A stretch of 64,000 nucleotides of DNA from positions 1-64,000 of the forward strand of contig WJYB01000012.1 in NCBI GenBank assembly GCA_009668015.1, written 5' to 3'. The stretch is from Enterobacteriaceae bacterium RIT714. GTDB taxonomy: Bacteria > Pseudomonadota > Gammaproteobacteria > Enterobacterales > Enterobacteriaceae. The notes below the pieces were generated by a model. The model searched no databases. It saw only the letters and a program-made list of their open reading frames with translations, and had not been told where the DNA came from. A program made the position numbers and the translations under genes. Shown one piece after another: positions 19,581 through 29,594 of this stretch; the stretch's first letter is position 1, and the number at the start of each line of letters is the position of its first letter.

Positions 19581-20963
19581 TCAGGCCATGCGCTTGCGCA
19601 TTTCTATCTCTTCAACGATGCGCACGTACATCTTCTCGTTGAGGTTATAGAAGCATCCCATGGCCACAATGGTGATAACGGCCAGGATGCCTGGATAGAT
19701 GAAAATCAGCTGGCGTAAGCCTTCGACGGTTCCGGCGGACTGCACCACGTTGGGAACATAGCCAATTTGCGTCAGCATAATCCCGGGGAAGAAACCGGCC
19801 AGCGCCTGCGATACCTTTCTGAAGAAGGTAAATCCGGTGTAGACCGTGCCTTCGGATCGCACGCCGGTACGCCATTCTCCGTATTCCACCGTGTCTGACA
19901 CCAGCGCCCAGTTCAGGCTGTTGACGAAGGCCGAACCAAAGAAGGCCAGGCACGAGAACGCCACAAAACTGACCGAGCCGCCGCCAAAGAAGTAATTCAG
20001 CAGATCGCCCGCCACCCAGATCAGTAATCCGCCGATATACACTTTTTTCTTACCGAAGCGGCGCACCGCGCCGGGCATCATAAATACGCCGATAAAAATG
20101 CAGCCCATGCTGAAGAACCCCATATACGACAGCAAAATCGGGTCGTTAAGCACGTACTGGGTGTAGTAAACCTGAATGGCGAGTTTGACGTTAAACGCGC
20201 CGAGCGTGCACAGGTTGGCGATACAGAGGATAAACAGCGGTCGGTTACCGGCAATGGCCCTAAACGACTGTAACAGGCCCGGTTTTTGCGTCGAACTGGC
20301 AGGCTGCACCTCCACGTAACGCTCTTTCACGCCCCGGTAGCACCACCACATACAGAGCAGACCGCCGAGAGAAAACAGCGTGGCGGCGAAGACATAACCC
20401 AGCTGGGGATTGTCTTCAATCAGGTTCATCACCGGAACAAAACCGACGGTACAGAGCAGTAAACCGAGCGTCGCACCGCCCTGACGCCAGGCCGCCAGAG
20501 AGGCACGCTCATCAGGATTTTTGGTCATCGCCGGAACCATTGCACCATACGAACAGTTCATCATGCTGAAGAACAGCCCGTAGAGCATAAACAGCACCGT
20601 CGCCATCACCGTTTTACCATTTATATCAAACGGCGTGCCGATGAAGTTGGCGATCGCCAACAGCATCACCGGAAAGGCGGCATAGATAACGAAAGGACGG
20701 AATTTCCCCTTCGGCCCAATCTTGCGGCGCGAGTCGAGCATGATGCCAGTGCCCATATCGGTAAACGCAGTAAAAAACTTCGCGATCAAAAAGATGATGC
20801 CACCATACGTGCCCGGCAATCCCAGCACGTCGGTGTAAAACTTCAGCAGATACAGTGTGCCGATATCCAGCAGGATATTGGAACCCAGATCGCCCATCCC
20901 ATAGGCGAGTTTTTCTTTAAACGGCAGTCGTAGGGTTGCCGGATCGGATGATTGCTGACTCAT
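19581..20963 (-). CDS. yihP: Putative sulfoglycolysis transporter YihP (GPH family)
   Basis: A 460-aa paralogue of YihO with the same fold and about 12 membrane helices. It has the signature AYGMGDLGSNI at the N-terminus and DTVEYGEWRTG in the second half. In E. coli it has been proposed to export the end product 2,3-dihydroxypropane-1-sulfonate, while YihO imports the substrate; direct proof is limited. It lies between yihQ and yihO in one transcription unit, with a hairpin on each side. The start ATG at 20963 follows GGAGAATAAT. Confidence 0.92.
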   Translation of the reverse strand: MSQQSSDPATLRLPFKEKLAYGMGDLGSNILLDIGTLYLLKFYTDVLGLPGTYGGIIFLIAKFFTAFTDMGTGIMLDSRRKIGPKGKFRPFVIYAAFPVMLLAIANFIGTPFDINGKTVMATVLFMLYGLFFSMMNCSYGAMVPAMTKNPDERASLAAWRQGGATLGLLLCTVGFVPVMNLIEDNPQLGYVFAATLFSLGGLLCMWWCYRGVKERYVEVQPASSTQKPGLLQSFRAIAGNRPLFILCIANLCTLGAFNVKLAIQVYYTQYVLNDPILLSYMGFFSMGCIFIGVFMMPGAVRRFGKKKVYIGGLLIWVAGDLLNYFFGGGSVSFVAFSCLAFFGSAFVNSLNWALVSDTVEYGEWRTGVRSEGTVYTGFTFFRKVSQALAGFFPGIMLTQIGYVPNVVQSAGTVEGLRQLIFIYPGILAVITIVAMGCFYNLNEKMYVRIVEEIEMRKRMA

Positions 20964-20978
20964 TATTATTCTCCGTCT

Positions 20979-21000
20979 GCCCGCGAGTGACCTCGCGGGC
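20979..21000. repeat. Intercistronic hairpin between yihQ and yihP
   Basis: A perfect 9-bp stem GCCCGCGAG/CTCGCGGGC with a 4-nt loop lies in the 45-bp gap. No T run follows. Together with the hairpin after yihP it brackets that transporter gene. Confidence 0.6.
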
Positions 21001-21008
21001 GAGCCTAA

Positions 21009-23033
21009 TCAGATATGACGCAAGCTGCCGAACAGCGCAGCCCATTCGCTTTGCTGGCGATAAAATACCGGCGGTTTACCGAGAGGCGCCGCGACCGTTA
21101 TCTCACCGCCGCTGTGCTGCTCGCCGGTCCACGCGTTGACCCAGTTGTCCTGCGGCAAATAGAGCGTCCAGTCGCTGCGTCCCTCTTCATGCACGGGCGC
21201 GACCAGCAGATCGCGGCCAAACAGGTACTGGTATTTCAGCGAATAGGTCTGCGCATCGTCCTCGTAATGCAGGAACAGCGGGCGCATCACCGGCAAACCT
21301 CTTTTGGCGTTCTGCGCCACGGCGTCTTTGATGTACGGCTTCAGGGTGGTGAAGACGGTGGTCATACGGGCAAAGTGGGCGATAGTTTCCGCGTCTGCGT
21401 CAAACTGCCAGTTATCGCCGGGACGATTGCCTTCATGGGTGCGCATCATCGGGGTGAAAGCGCTGAAATCGCACCAGCGCAACAGCAACTCTTTACTGCG
21501 TTTCATATCGAACAGCGTGGTATATCCGCCGATATCGCTGTGATGCAGGCCGTGTCCGGTCATGGCCAGTGACAGCGCAGCCGGAACCACCGACGCCAGG
21601 CCATCATCCAGACTCCAGTCAACGTTCTGGTCGCCTGCCCACATCATTACCGAGTGTTTCTGACTGCCGGTGTAACCCGCACGCATGAAAAACAGGATCT
21701 CGCCCAGTTTGCCGGTCTCTTCCAGTGCTTCGTAGTTACATTTTGCCCACAGCGCAGGCCAGGCGTTATGCATGATCTCCGCGCTTACGCCGTTGTGCAG
21801 GAAGGTATCGGTAGGAAGATACTCACCAAAGTCGGCCATCCAGCCGCCACAGCCCAGCTCAATCAGGTTTTGCTTGATGACCTCTTTGTACCAGTCGTAG
21901 GCTTCCGGATTGGTCAGGTCGATAACGCCCGCATAAAATTCGCCAAACTCGACGTGATAATCTTTACCCTCGGCATCTCTGGTCAGATAGCCACGTTTTG
22001 AGGCCTCTTCGCACAAATCTTTATCGCTGGCGACGTACGGGTTGATATAGGAGAGGAATTGCACGCCTTCGCTTTTCCATTGCTGGATGCGCTCATCAAG
22101 CTGCGGATAAAGTTCACTGTTCCATTTCCAGTTCCACATGACGCGCTTGCCGAATGAGGTCATGCGGATACCGGACCAGTCCTGCGCCCAGATCCCATTC
22201 ACCTTCACGCCGCCCTCGCGCAGGGTATCCAGCTTTTGCTGGCACACGTCGGTTCCGCCCTGAATGCCGAGCGTAACGCCGTCGTAAACCCAGTCCGGGA
22301 GTTCCGGCTGGCGGCCAAGTAACGCGCTGAGTTTTTCCAGCAGATCGACATACGTTTCCGCACATTCGAAGCGCAGTGTCGCGTTATCCTCCCAAAATGC
22401 CAGCTCGTGGAAATCGGGATCGCTGAAGTCGAAATTCATGTAACAGCTGTTATCAACGTGGCAGTAATATTTTTGTGTGCTGACGAACGTCGGCTGCGGG
22501 AAGAAGGTCCAGTAATAATCGCCTCCGGCATTCTCTTTGCAGTCGGCAAGCCAGGTGACATAGGTTTGTTTATTGCGTCCCACGCCCTGCTCGCTGGTCC
22601 ACAGGGGGAAGGGTTTACCGCGCAGATCGAAATACGAAAACTGCTCGCCGCAACCGTAGATATGATCGTCGGGCTGCGCCGCCAGTCTCAACCAGATGCG
22701 GTTATGGCGGGTGGCATCGTTTTTAAGCTTTAGCTCCAGGCGGCCTTGCTGATCCACGCCGACCCATAGCGTGGCACTCACCGTATCACCACGAGTAAAC
22801 CGAATCGCCCAGCCAGTGCCTTGCTGCGTCACCGTCGCGTCCGTCAGGGCAATCTTCTCGTCGAGTTTGTCTTTAATGCTGAAGTTGCCGCGAAACATTT
22901 CGATATCGGCAATACCTGCGCCAATCCACAGGCAGGGCGTTTCAGCGGTATGCGATACAATCAGGCGGTTTTGCCAGCGCAGGGTGAAGCCTTTATCGTT
23001 ATTTTTCAGGTCAATATTGTGTAGGGTACTCAT
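21009..23033 (-). CDS. yihQ: Sulfoquinovosidase YihQ (GH31)
   Basis: A cytoplasmic family 31 glycosidase of 674 aa that hydrolyses sulfoquinovosyl glycerol and related glycosides to release sulfoquinovose. The nucleophile is the aspartate in GGWMADFGEYLP and the acid/base the aspartate in MWAGDQNVDW. The sulfonate-recognising residues known from E. coli (a Gln in AQDWSG, then Arg and Trp in KRVMWNW) are all present, so sulfosugar specificity is well supported. In E. coli yihR follows upstream; here yihS begins only 27 bp away and no yihR exists in the window. Confidence 0.96.
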   Translation of the reverse strand: MSTLHNIDLKNNDKGFTLRWQNRLIVSHTAETPCLWIGAGIADIEMFRGNFSIKDKLDEKIALTDATVTQQGTGWAIRFTRGDTVSATLWVGVDQQGRLELKLKNDATRHNRIWLRLAAQPDDHIYGCGEQFSYFDLRGKPFPLWTSEQGVGRNKQTYVTWLADCKENAGGDYYWTFFPQPTFVSTQKYYCHVDNSCYMNFDFSDPDFHELAFWEDNATLRFECAETYVDLLEKLSALLGRQPELPDWVYDGVTLGIQGGTDVCQQKLDTLREGGVKVNGIWAQDWSGIRMTSFGKRVMWNWKWNSELYPQLDERIQQWKSEGVQFLSYINPYVASDKDLCEEASKRGYLTRDAEGKDYHVEFGEFYAGVIDLTNPEAYDWYKEVIKQNLIELGCGGWMADFGEYLPTDTFLHNGVSAEIMHNAWPALWAKCNYEALEETGKLGEILFFMRAGYTGSQKHSVMMWAGDQNVDWSLDDGLASVVPAALSLAMTGHGLHHSDIGGYTTLFDMKRSKELLLRWCDFSAFTPMMRTHEGNRPGDNWQFDADAETIAHFARMTTVFTTLKPYIKDAVAQNAKRGLPVMRPLFLHYEDDAQTYSLKYQYLFGRDLLVAPVHEEGRSDWTLYLPQDNWVNAWTGEQHSGGEITVAAPLGKPPVFYRQQSEWAALFGSLRHI

Positions 23034-23060
23034 AAGATCTCCATCTTTCGGGGAGTAGTA

Positions 23061-24302
23061 TTATTTGGCCAGGCTATCCAGTAATCCGGCGGCGACAGCA
23101 GGGGCTAACCCCGGCGCGAGCGGTAAACGGGGGATAACCAGGCAGTGCAGCAGGTGATAGATATCCTGCTTGCCGTCCCAGACTTTGGTGGTCACTTTGT
23201 TATCCGTATCCAGTTCTTGCCACCATGAGCCGTTTTCGTAATCCATCAGGTATTTGATGCAGTAATCCCACCATTTCTGATACCAGGCTTCGTATTGGGT
23301 ATCGCCTGTGACGGTATAAAGCGCATACGCGGTTCCCATGGCTTCGACGATAGGCCAGCGCACGCGTTCGCGGACGATAGGTTTTCCGTCCCAGTCCACC
23401 GAATAGACGAAACCGTCGGCGCCGTCCGGTGCCCAGGCATCACGAATGGTGGCGTGGAACAATCCTTTCGCATCTTCCAGCAGCCACTCTGGCGGTGTTT
23501 CAAAGCGAGCCTCAAGCGCCGCACGCAGATGCAGCATCAGGCGGCCCCACTCAATCCAGTGGCCCGGCGTGCCGCCGTAGGCGCGGAAACGGTGGGCAGG
23601 ATTGTCTTTGTTGTAATCGCGCAGAGGGTTCCAGTTCGCATCAAAATGTTCGTTAACGCGGTAATCACCTTTGCGCGCAACGTCATGAATAATCACCGAG
23701 GCGATACGCAGCGCGCGGTCGAGCCACTTCCGGTCGTGGGTGACGTCGTACACGATCAGGAACGCTTCCACGGCATGCATATTGGCGTTACCGCCACGGT
23801 AATCTTCGGTGGCACTGAAGGCTTCATCCCAGGATTCCAGACACATCTGTTCCTGCTCGCTCCAGAAATACTTCTCGATCACGTCGATTGCATCATCCAG
23901 CAGTTTGCGTGCGTCGGGATGGCCCGTGGTGACCGCGCTGGCTGCGCCGAGCAACACGAAGAAGTGCTGATAACCCTGCTTGGACGCATCCACAACGCCC
24001 TCGTCATTCACGCAGGCGTACCAGCCGCCGTATTGCGTGTCGCGTAGCGCCGTATTCAGGGTGGCGATCCCGTGTTCCACCAGCGCATAGGCTCCCGGAC
24101 GGCCCATTGCGGCGGCAACAGAGTAGACGTGCAGCATGCGGGCCGTGATCCACAGATGGGTGCCCATATCACTGCGCACCTGACCGTTATTGCCCAGCCA
24201 GCCGAAGCCGGTCGGCACGGCCGCATTCTTACCAAAATCCAGAATGCGGTCGGTTTCTTGTTCGAGCCAACGGTTATGGCTCAGCGTATTAAACCATTTC
24301 AT
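23061..24302 (-). CDS. yihS: Sulfoquinovose isomerase YihS
   Basis: An isomerase of the N-acylglucosamine 2-epimerase family with an alpha/alpha barrel fold, 413 aa. It converts sulfoquinovose to 6-deoxy-6-sulfofructose, the first step of sulfo-Embden-Meyerhof-Parnas catabolism. Conserved His-containing segments typical of the active site are visible ([15 protein letters not shown] and [11 protein letters not shown]). It starts 14 bp after yihT and is followed by yihQ 27 bp later. The E. coli enzyme also isomerises mannose, so minor side activities are possible. Confidence 0.95.
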   Translation of the reverse strand: MKWFNTLSHNRWLEQETDRILDFGKNAAVPTGFGWLGNNGQVRSDMGTHLWITARMLHVYSVAAAMGRPGAYALVEHGIATLNTALRDTQYGGWYACVNDEGVVDASKQGYQHFFVLLGAASAVTTGHPDARKLLDDAIDVIEKYFWSEQEQMCLESWDEAFSATEDYRGGNANMHAVEAFLIVYDVTHDRKWLDRALRIASVIIHDVARKGDYRVNEHFDANWNPLRDYNKDNPAHRFRAYGGTPGHWIEWGRLMLHLRAALEARFETPPEWLLEDAKGLFHATIRDAWAPDGADGFVYSVDWDGKPIVRERVRWPIVEAMGTAYALYTVTGDTQYEAWYQKWWDYCIKYLMDYENGSWWQELDTDNKVTTKVWDGKQDIYHLLHCLVIPRLPLAPGLAPAVAAGLLDSLAK

Positions 24303-24316
24303 TTTTTTGTCCTTTC

Positions 24317-25192
24317 TTAACGGCGAGCCATCATTTCGTCGACGATCTCACCCAAACGCTGCAATTTCGGCACAGAAACATCGCGCAGCATCAGTTCAGT
24401 ATCTGGCAGGCCCACCACGGATGACCAGACGGCGCGGCCCGCTAAAAATCCGGAGGCTCCCGCCTGCATGGCAACTCGCACGGCGCGTGGGAACAACTTG
24501 TCATCGACGCCCGAGGAGAGGATCACCCACGGCATACCAATCTGATCGTTCAGTTTCTGCGAAGCGGTGAGTAACTCCTGCTGGGTGCCTTTCCCGAACA
24601 GCGGCATTTCAACTTTATAGAGATCGGCTCCGCTATCACCCAGCTCTTTTGCTGCGTCAATAATCGCCTGTTCCCGATCAAATACGGCACTGTGGCGCGG
24701 CGGGCGAACAACCGGCTCAATAATGCTGAGCAGTCCGTGGCTGTGACACAGATGATTAAAATCGTTCACCATCTGCAGGCGCTGCTGCGGATCTTCATCG
24801 CTGCGCCACAGCACCAGCAGTTTGAGCGCTTTACCGCCGTCGCGTTTTACCGCCTGCGGATCAATACTTTTATCAATAATGACGCTGTCTACCGGAAGAC
24901 CATTGCCCGGGATAAATTCATCGGCGGCGACAATCATGGCGCAACTTTTGGCGACGGCGTTTTGCTCGACGACCTGACGGTAGCAAAATTGCTGGTCGAC
25001 CAGGATTGCCGAGGCGTACGGCGAGAGGATTTTTGCGGCGTTGACTTTGAAATCGGTTAAATGCCGATCGGTGACCGGCAAGGGTTTGCCCGCAGCGGCA
25101 AACATTAAGCGCATGGCTTCACGCTGATCGACAGCCAGCATGGCAAAACCGCCGGAAGGTCGGGTGATCTCTTTCAGGGTATAGGTGCTCAT
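24317..25192 (-). CDS. yihT: Sulfofructosephosphate aldolase YihT
   Basis: A class I aldolase of 291 aa that cleaves 6-deoxy-6-sulfofructose 1-phosphate to dihydroxyacetone phosphate and 3-sulfolactaldehyde. The Schiff-base lysine is at residue 193, in [12 protein letters not shown], exactly where it is in E. coli. The C-terminal [15 protein letters not shown] is typical. The gene lies between yihU (17 bp gap) and yihS (14 bp gap), giving a tight catabolic operon. Confidence 0.95.
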   Translation of the reverse strand: MSTYTLKEITRPSGGFAMLAVDQREAMRLMFAAAGKPLPVTDRHLTDFKVNAAKILSPYASAILVDQQFCYRQVVEQNAVAKSCAMIVAADEFIPGNGLPVDSVIIDKSIDPQAVKRDGGKALKLLVLWRSDEDPQQRLQMVNDFNHLCHSHGLLSIIEPVVRPPRHSAVFDREQAIIDAAKELGDSGADLYKVEMPLFGKGTQQELLTASQKLNDQIGMPWVILSSGVDDKLFPRAVRVAMQAGASGFLAGRAVWSSVVGLPDTELMLRDVSVPKLQRLGEIVDEMMARR

Positions 25193-25209
25193 TGTTCAGT
25201 CCTTTTGTA

Positions 25210-26100
25210 TTAATGTGTGTGATTCAGCCCGGCAGCCGCCCGAACTTGCTCAAGAATGGCGGTCCAGTCCTGGCGACCGCGGCCTGCCGCGCGCGCCTGG
25301 TTATACACTTCGCGCGAGGCCGCCCCGAGCGGCATAGGGACGTGCAACTGGTTAGCCACGTCCAGGGCGATCCCGAGATCTTTATGGGCAAGGTCAATCA
25401 TGAACGCCGGGGTCAGATCGCCTTTCAGCACTTTGTTCGGCCAGGAGGTGGTGAAATGACCTTTCCCGGCAGGCGTGCCGCTCATCACTTTCAGTGCCAC
25501 GTCGAAAGAGAGTCCCAGCGCTTCGCACAGCACTGCGGCTTCCGCCGAAAGCGCATTGAGGGCGATGCTCATGTAGTTGTTGATGAGCTTGACGCGAATC
25601 CCCATGCCGGGGCCGCCCGCGTTGATGATTTCGTTCCCCATGGCCATCAGAACCGGCGTGGCGCGCTCCACCTGCAAGGGCGTCCCGCCGGCCAGCAATA
25701 GCAACGTTCCGGCTATCGCATGATCGGAGGTGCGGCCCACGGGAACATCCATCATGCTGAATCCGCGGTCGGTCATTTCGGCAATGAGTTTGTCCGTTTG
25801 CAGCGGATGGATGGTCGACATATCAATCACCAGCGCTTCGCGAGACAGTCCTTCGCAGACACCGTGCTCGCCAAACAGGACGGCACGAACCAAATCACCG
25901 TTCGGCAGCATGGTGATGACAAACTCGGCGTCACTCGCCGCCTCTGCGGGAGTCGCCGCCGCTCGCGCCCCTTTTTCAACCAGTGCCTGAACGGCCTGCG
26001 GATTGACATCAAAGACGTGAAGCTGGTGGCCCTGCTTCAGCAGATTGTTCGCCATCGGTGCGCCCATCTGCCCTAAACCTATAAATGCGATTGCTGACAT
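25210..26100 (-). CDS. yihU: 3-Sulfolactaldehyde reductase YihU
   Basis: A beta-hydroxyacid dehydrogenase-family enzyme that reduces 3-sulfolactaldehyde to 2,3-dihydroxypropane-1-sulfonate with NADH. The Rossmann motif is at the N-terminus ([12 protein letters not shown]), and the catalytic lysine lies in [12 protein letters not shown]. The start at 26100 (MSAIAFIG) gives 296 aa and follows GGAGAGAAGT; an in-frame start ten residues upstream is less likely. It is the first gene of yihUTSQPO-ompL and is divergent from yihV. The shared 168-bp intergenic region is the natural target for the YihW regulator. Confidence 0.95.
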   Translation of the reverse strand: MSAIAFIGLGQMGAPMANNLLKQGHQLHVFDVNPQAVQALVEKGARAAATPAEAASDAEFVITMLPNGDLVRAVLFGEHGVCEGLSREALVIDMSTIHPLQTDKLIAEMTDRGFSMMDVPVGRTSDHAIAGTLLLLAGGTPLQVERATPVLMAMGNEIINAGGPGMGIRVKLINNYMSIALNALSAEAAVLCEALGLSFDVALKVMSGTPAGKGHFTTSWPNKVLKGDLTPAFMIDLAHKDLGIALDVANQLHVPMPLGAASREVYNQARAAGRGRQDWTAILEQVRAAAGLNHTH

Positions 26101-26222
26101 ACTTCTCTCCTGCCCAGTCGTTGTTGTCACAAATTGTCAGTTATTGCGCGTTTGTGTTGTCTGTTTTTGATCGTATTTGTAATCTATAGTCAAAAAATTG
26201 ACGCGGGTCACTTTTTAAACAT

Positions 26223-26249
26223 TTGATGAAATTAAAATGGACTCATCAA
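26223..26249. promoter_or_regulatory. Candidate operator upstream of yihV
   Basis: The inverted repeat TTGATGA-N13-TCATCAA lies 19 bp before the yihV start in the yihU-yihV divergent region. It is a plausible binding site for the DeoR-type repressor YihW. The repeat is seen directly; the regulator assignment is inferred. Confidence 0.45.
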
Positions 26250-26268
26250 AAACGCATAAGGAATGACC

Positions 26269-27165
26269 ATGACTCGAATCGCTTGTGTCGGAATTACCGT
26301 GCTGGATCGCATCTGGTATCTCAGTGATTTACCCAGGGAGGGCGGGAAGTATGTTGCGAATAACTATACGGAAGTGGGCGGTGGCCCGGCGGCGACTGCG
26401 GCAGTGGCAGCGGCGAAACTGGGCGCAAAAGTGGATTTTATTGGCCGCGTTGGTGACGACGATACGGGCAACAGATTGCTGGCGGAGCTGGAGTCCCTGG
26501 GAGTAAACACGCGCTACACACGCGTTGTTAAAGGGGCGCGCTCGTCGCAATCCGCGGTACTGGTTGATGCCAGCGGTGAACGCATTATTGCCAACTATCC
26601 CAGCCCCGATCTCCCGATGGCCGCCGACTGGCTTCACGATATCGACTTTTCTCAGTGGGATGTTGTGCTGGCGGATGTGCGCTGGCATGACGGGGCAAAG
26701 CAGGCATTTACGCTGGCGCGTCAGCAGGGAGTGACGACGGTTCTGGATGCGGATATCACGCCGCAGGATATCCGCGAGCTGGTGGCGTTAAGCGATCACG
26801 CGGCGTTTTCGGCGCCTGGCCTGCAGCGTTTGACGGATCTCACGTCACCGGAGCAGGCGCTGAAAAACGCACAAACGCTCACAAATGGACATGTCTATGT
26901 CACGCAGGGCAAAGAGGGCTGCTATTGGCTCGAAAACGGACAGCTTTGCCATCAGCCGGGCTTTAGCGTTGAGGTGGTTGATACCACTGGCGCTGGCGAC
27001 GTTTTTCATGGTGCTCTGGCGCTAAGTCTGGCGCAACATGCGAGGGTGGCGGACGCTGTTCTGTTTGCCAGCGCGGTCGCCGCACTCAAATGTACTCGCC
27101 CTGGTGGACGGGCTGGTATCCCTGACTGTGATCAAACCCGCTCTTTCTTGTCACTTTTTGTATAA
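26269..27165 (+). CDS. yihV: Sulfofructose kinase YihV
   Basis: A PfkB/ribokinase-family kinase of 298 aa that phosphorylates 6-deoxy-6-sulfofructose at C1. The substrate-binding glycine pair is in VGGGPAATAA and the catalytic base in DTTGAGDVFHGAL. The C-terminal CTRPGGRAGIPDC is conserved with E. coli. I choose the ATG at 26269, six bases after AAGGA, which matches the E. coli length. An ATG six bases earlier would overlap the ribosome binding site. It is divergent from yihU and followed 34 bp later by yihW. Confidence 0.95.
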   Translation: MTRIACVGITVLDRIWYLSDLPREGGKYVANNYTEVGGGPAATAAVAAAKLGAKVDFIGRVGDDDTGNRLLAELESLGVNTRYTRVVKGARSSQSAVLVDASGERIIANYPSPDLPMAADWLHDIDFSQWDVVLADVRWHDGAKQAFTLARQQGVTTVLDADITPQDIRELVALSDHAAFSAPGLQRLTDLTSPEQALKNAQTLTNGHVYVTQGKEGCYWLENGQLCHQPGFSVEVVDTTGAGDVFHGALALSLAQHARVADAVLFASAVAALKCTRPGGRAGIPDCDQTRSFLSLFV

Positions 27166-27199
27166 AATGCGGGGCGTGATGGTATTTCGAGGACAGCCC

Positions 27200-27997
27200 A
27201 TGAGCCTGACCGAACTAACAGGGAATCCGCGACACGATCAATTGCTCACGTTGATCGCCGATCGTGGCTACATGAATATTGATGAACTGGCGCAGCTGCT
27301 GGATGTGTCTACTCAGACCGTGCGTCGGGATATCCGCAAACTGAGCGAGCAGGGATTAATTACGCGTCATCACGGCGGCGCAGGCCGGGCCTCAAGCGTG
27401 GTCAACACCGCCTTTGAGCAGCGCGAAGTCTCAATGACGGAAGAGAAGCGGGCGATTGCCGAAGCCATTGCAGACTATATTCCGGACGGCTCGACGATTT
27501 TTATCACCATCGGCACCACTGTGGAACACGTTGCGCGGGCGTTGCTCAATCATAACCATTTGCGCATCATCACCAACAGTCTGCGCGTGGCGCATATCCT
27601 GTATAAAAATCCCCGCTTTGAAGTGATGGTCCCGGGCGGAACCTTGCGCGCCCACAATGGCGGCATTATTGGTCCGGCCGCCACCGCGTTTGTCTCCGGG
27701 TTTCGGGCTGATTATCTGGTCACCAGCATGGGGGCTATTGAGAGCGACGGCGCGATGATGGAGTTTGATGTCAACGAAGCGAGCGTGGTTAAAACGATGA
27801 TTGCGCATTCGCGCCATGTTTTACTGGCGGCCGATCATACGAAATATCACGCCTCTGCTGCCGTTGAAATTGGCAATGTCGCTCAGGCGACCGCCTTGTT
27901 CACTGATGAGCTTCCCGGGCCTGGCCTGCAAACCCTGCTTAAATCCAGTCAGGTTGAGGTCGTTATCAACGTCCGCGAAGAACCGCAGGCTGGCTAA
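27200..27997 (+). CDS. yihW: DeoR-family regulator of sulfoquinovose genes, YihW (CsqR)
   Basis: A 265-aa transcription factor. An N-terminal winged helix (residues about 12-60, with the DeoR signature VSTQTVRRDIRKLSEQGLI) precedes a sugar-phosphate sensing domain (ITIGTTVEHVARAL). E. coli CsqR represses the yih cluster and is released by sulfoquinovose or its glycerol glycoside. The start at 27200 (MSLTELTGNP) follows GAGGA at good spacing. The frame is open back to 27038, but that part overlaps yihV. It probably controls both the yihV and yihU promoters. Confidence 0.95.
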   Translation: MSLTELTGNPRHDQLLTLIADRGYMNIDELAQLLDVSTQTVRRDIRKLSEQGLITRHHGGAGRASSVVNTAFEQREVSMTEEKRAIAEAIADYIPDGSTIFITIGTTVEHVARALLNHNHLRIITNSLRVAHILYKNPRFEVMVPGGTLRAHNGGIIGPAATAFVSGFRADYLVTSMGAIESDGAMMEFDVNEASVVKTMIAHSRHVLLAADHTKYHASAAVEIGNVAQATALFTDELPGPGLQTLLKSSQVEVVINVREEPQAG

Positions 27998-28128
27998 ACC
28001 TTTCTCTTCCATCCCCGACGGTGATTGCCTCGGGGATTATCCTCTCTTTCTCTAAGCTGAATCTGGCGCATAGCCAAAGCGTATCTTTCCCGCTACAGTT
28101 ATTTTTTCACGGCGCGAAGGAGATAAAC

Positions 28129-28728
28129 ATGCTTTATATCTTTGACTTAGGAAATGTCATCGTCGATATCGATTTTAATCGAGTGCTGGGCGCATGGAGC
28201 GATTTTAGCCGTGTGCCGCTGGCGACGCTGAAGCAAAACTTCTCAATGGGGGAAGCGTTTCAACAGCATGAGCGTGGAGAGATCAGTGATGAAGCATTCG
28301 CCGAAGCGATGTGTCACGAGATGGATCTGCCCCTGAGTTACGAACAATTTGCTCATGGCTGGCAGGCGGTGTTTGTGGCGATTCGCCCGGACGTTATCGA
28401 CATCATGAGCAAACTGCGCGAGCAAGGGCATCGCGTGGTGGTGCTGTCCAATACTAACCGCCTCCACACCACATTCTGGCCTGGCGAATATCCGCAAATT
28501 CGCGCCGCAGCGGATAATATTTATCTTTCTCAGGATATGGGAATGCGTAAACCTGAGGCGAGAATTTACCAGGCGGTACTGCAGGCGGAAGGTTTCTCCG
28601 CCGCCGATACGGTCTTTTTTGACGATAATGCCGATAATATAGAGGGAGCTAACCAGTTGGGTATCACGTCAATTCTGGTGACCGGAAAAGAGACGATACC
28701 GGACTATTTCGCGAAGCAGTTATGTTAA
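28129..28728 (+). CDS. yihX: HAD-family sugar phosphatase YihX
   Basis: A 199-aa haloacid dehalogenase-like phosphatase; in E. coli it hydrolyses alpha-D-glucose 1-phosphate. Motif I is [10 protein letters not shown], motif II LSNTN, motif III the lysine in [10 protein letters not shown], and motif [14 protein letters not shown]. The start at 28129 follows GAAGGAG. It overlaps yihY by 7 nt, so translation is coupled. The 131-bp gap after yihW should hold its own promoter. Confidence 0.95.
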   Translation: MLYIFDLGNVIVDIDFNRVLGAWSDFSRVPLATLKQNFSMGEAFQQHERGEISDEAFAEAMCHEMDLPLSYEQFAHGWQAVFVAIRPDVIDIMSKLREQGHRVVVLSNTNRLHTTFWPGEYPQIRAAADNIYLSQDMGMRKPEARIYQAVLQAEGFSAADTVFFDDNADNIEGANQLGITSILVTGKETIPDYFAKQLC

Positions 28729-29594
28729 AAATCGTTCATCAAAAAGCAACACACCACACCCGCCCACTGCGTGCGTGGTTGAAACTCCTCTGGCATCGCA
28801 TTGATGAGGACAACATGACTACGCTTGCGGGTAATCTCGCTTACGTGTCGCTGCTCTCGTTAGTGCCGCTGGTGGCGGTTATCTTTGCGCTGTTTGCCGC
28901 ATTTCCGATGTTTTCCGAAGTGAGCATCCAGCTGCGTCATTTTGTTTTTGCTAATTTCATGCCCGCAACGGGAGATGTGATCCAGCGTTACATCGAGCAG
29001 TTTGTGGCGAACTCCAACAAAATGACCGCGGTAGGGGCGTGCGGGTTGATCGTGACCGCTCTGCTGCTGATGTATGCCATTGATAGCGCGCTCAATACCA
29101 TCTGGCGCAGTAAAAAAGTCCGTCCGAAAGTTTACTCGTTCGCTGTGTACTGGATGATCTTAACCCTTGGTCCGTTGCTGGCCGGGGCAAGTCTGGCCAT
29201 CAGCTCTTATCTGCTTTCACTGCGCTGGGCCAGCGAGCTAAATACGGTCATTGATAACGTATTACGCATTTTTCCGCTCATCCTTTCATGGCTCTCCTTC
29301 TGGCTGCTTTACAGCATCGTGCCAACCATTCGCGTCCCGAACCGGGATGCCATGGTCGGTGCGCTGGTGGCGGCAGTTCTCTTTGAACTGGGCAAGAAAG
29401 GGTTTGCCCTCTATATCACGACATTCCCCTCCTATCAGCTGATCTACGGCGTGCTGGCCGTGGTCCCCATTCTGTTTGTCTGGGTTTACTGGACCTGGTG
29501 TATCGTCTTGCTTGGGGCGGAAATTACTGTCACTCTCGGGGAATACCGCAAACTCAAACAAGCCGCAGAACAAGAAGAAGCAGACCAACCATGA
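28722..29594 (+). CDS. yihY: YihY, inner-membrane protein of the UPF0761/virulence factor BrkB family
   Basis: A 290-aa polytopic membrane protein with about six hydrophobic segments (near residues 35-65, 100-120, 138-165, 180-205, 212-235 and 245-270). It was once named ribonuclease BN in error; that activity belongs to another gene, and the true function is unknown. It is one of a coupled set: it overlaps yihX by 7 nt and its stop overlaps the dtd start by 4 nt. Confidence 0.94.
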   Translation: MLKIVHQKATHHTRPLRAWLKLLWHRIDEDNMTTLAGNLAYVSLLSLVPLVAVIFALFAAFPMFSEVSIQLRHFVFANFMPATGDVIQRYIEQFVANSNKMTAVGACGLIVTALLLMYAIDSALNTIWRSKKVRPKVYSFAVYWMILTLGPLLAGASLAISSYLLSLRWASELNTVIDNVLRIFPLILSWLSFWLLYSIVPTIRVPNRDAMVGALVAAVLFELGKKGFALYITTFPSYQLIYGVLAVVPILFVWVYWTWCIVLLGAEITVTLGEYRKLKQAAEQEEADQP

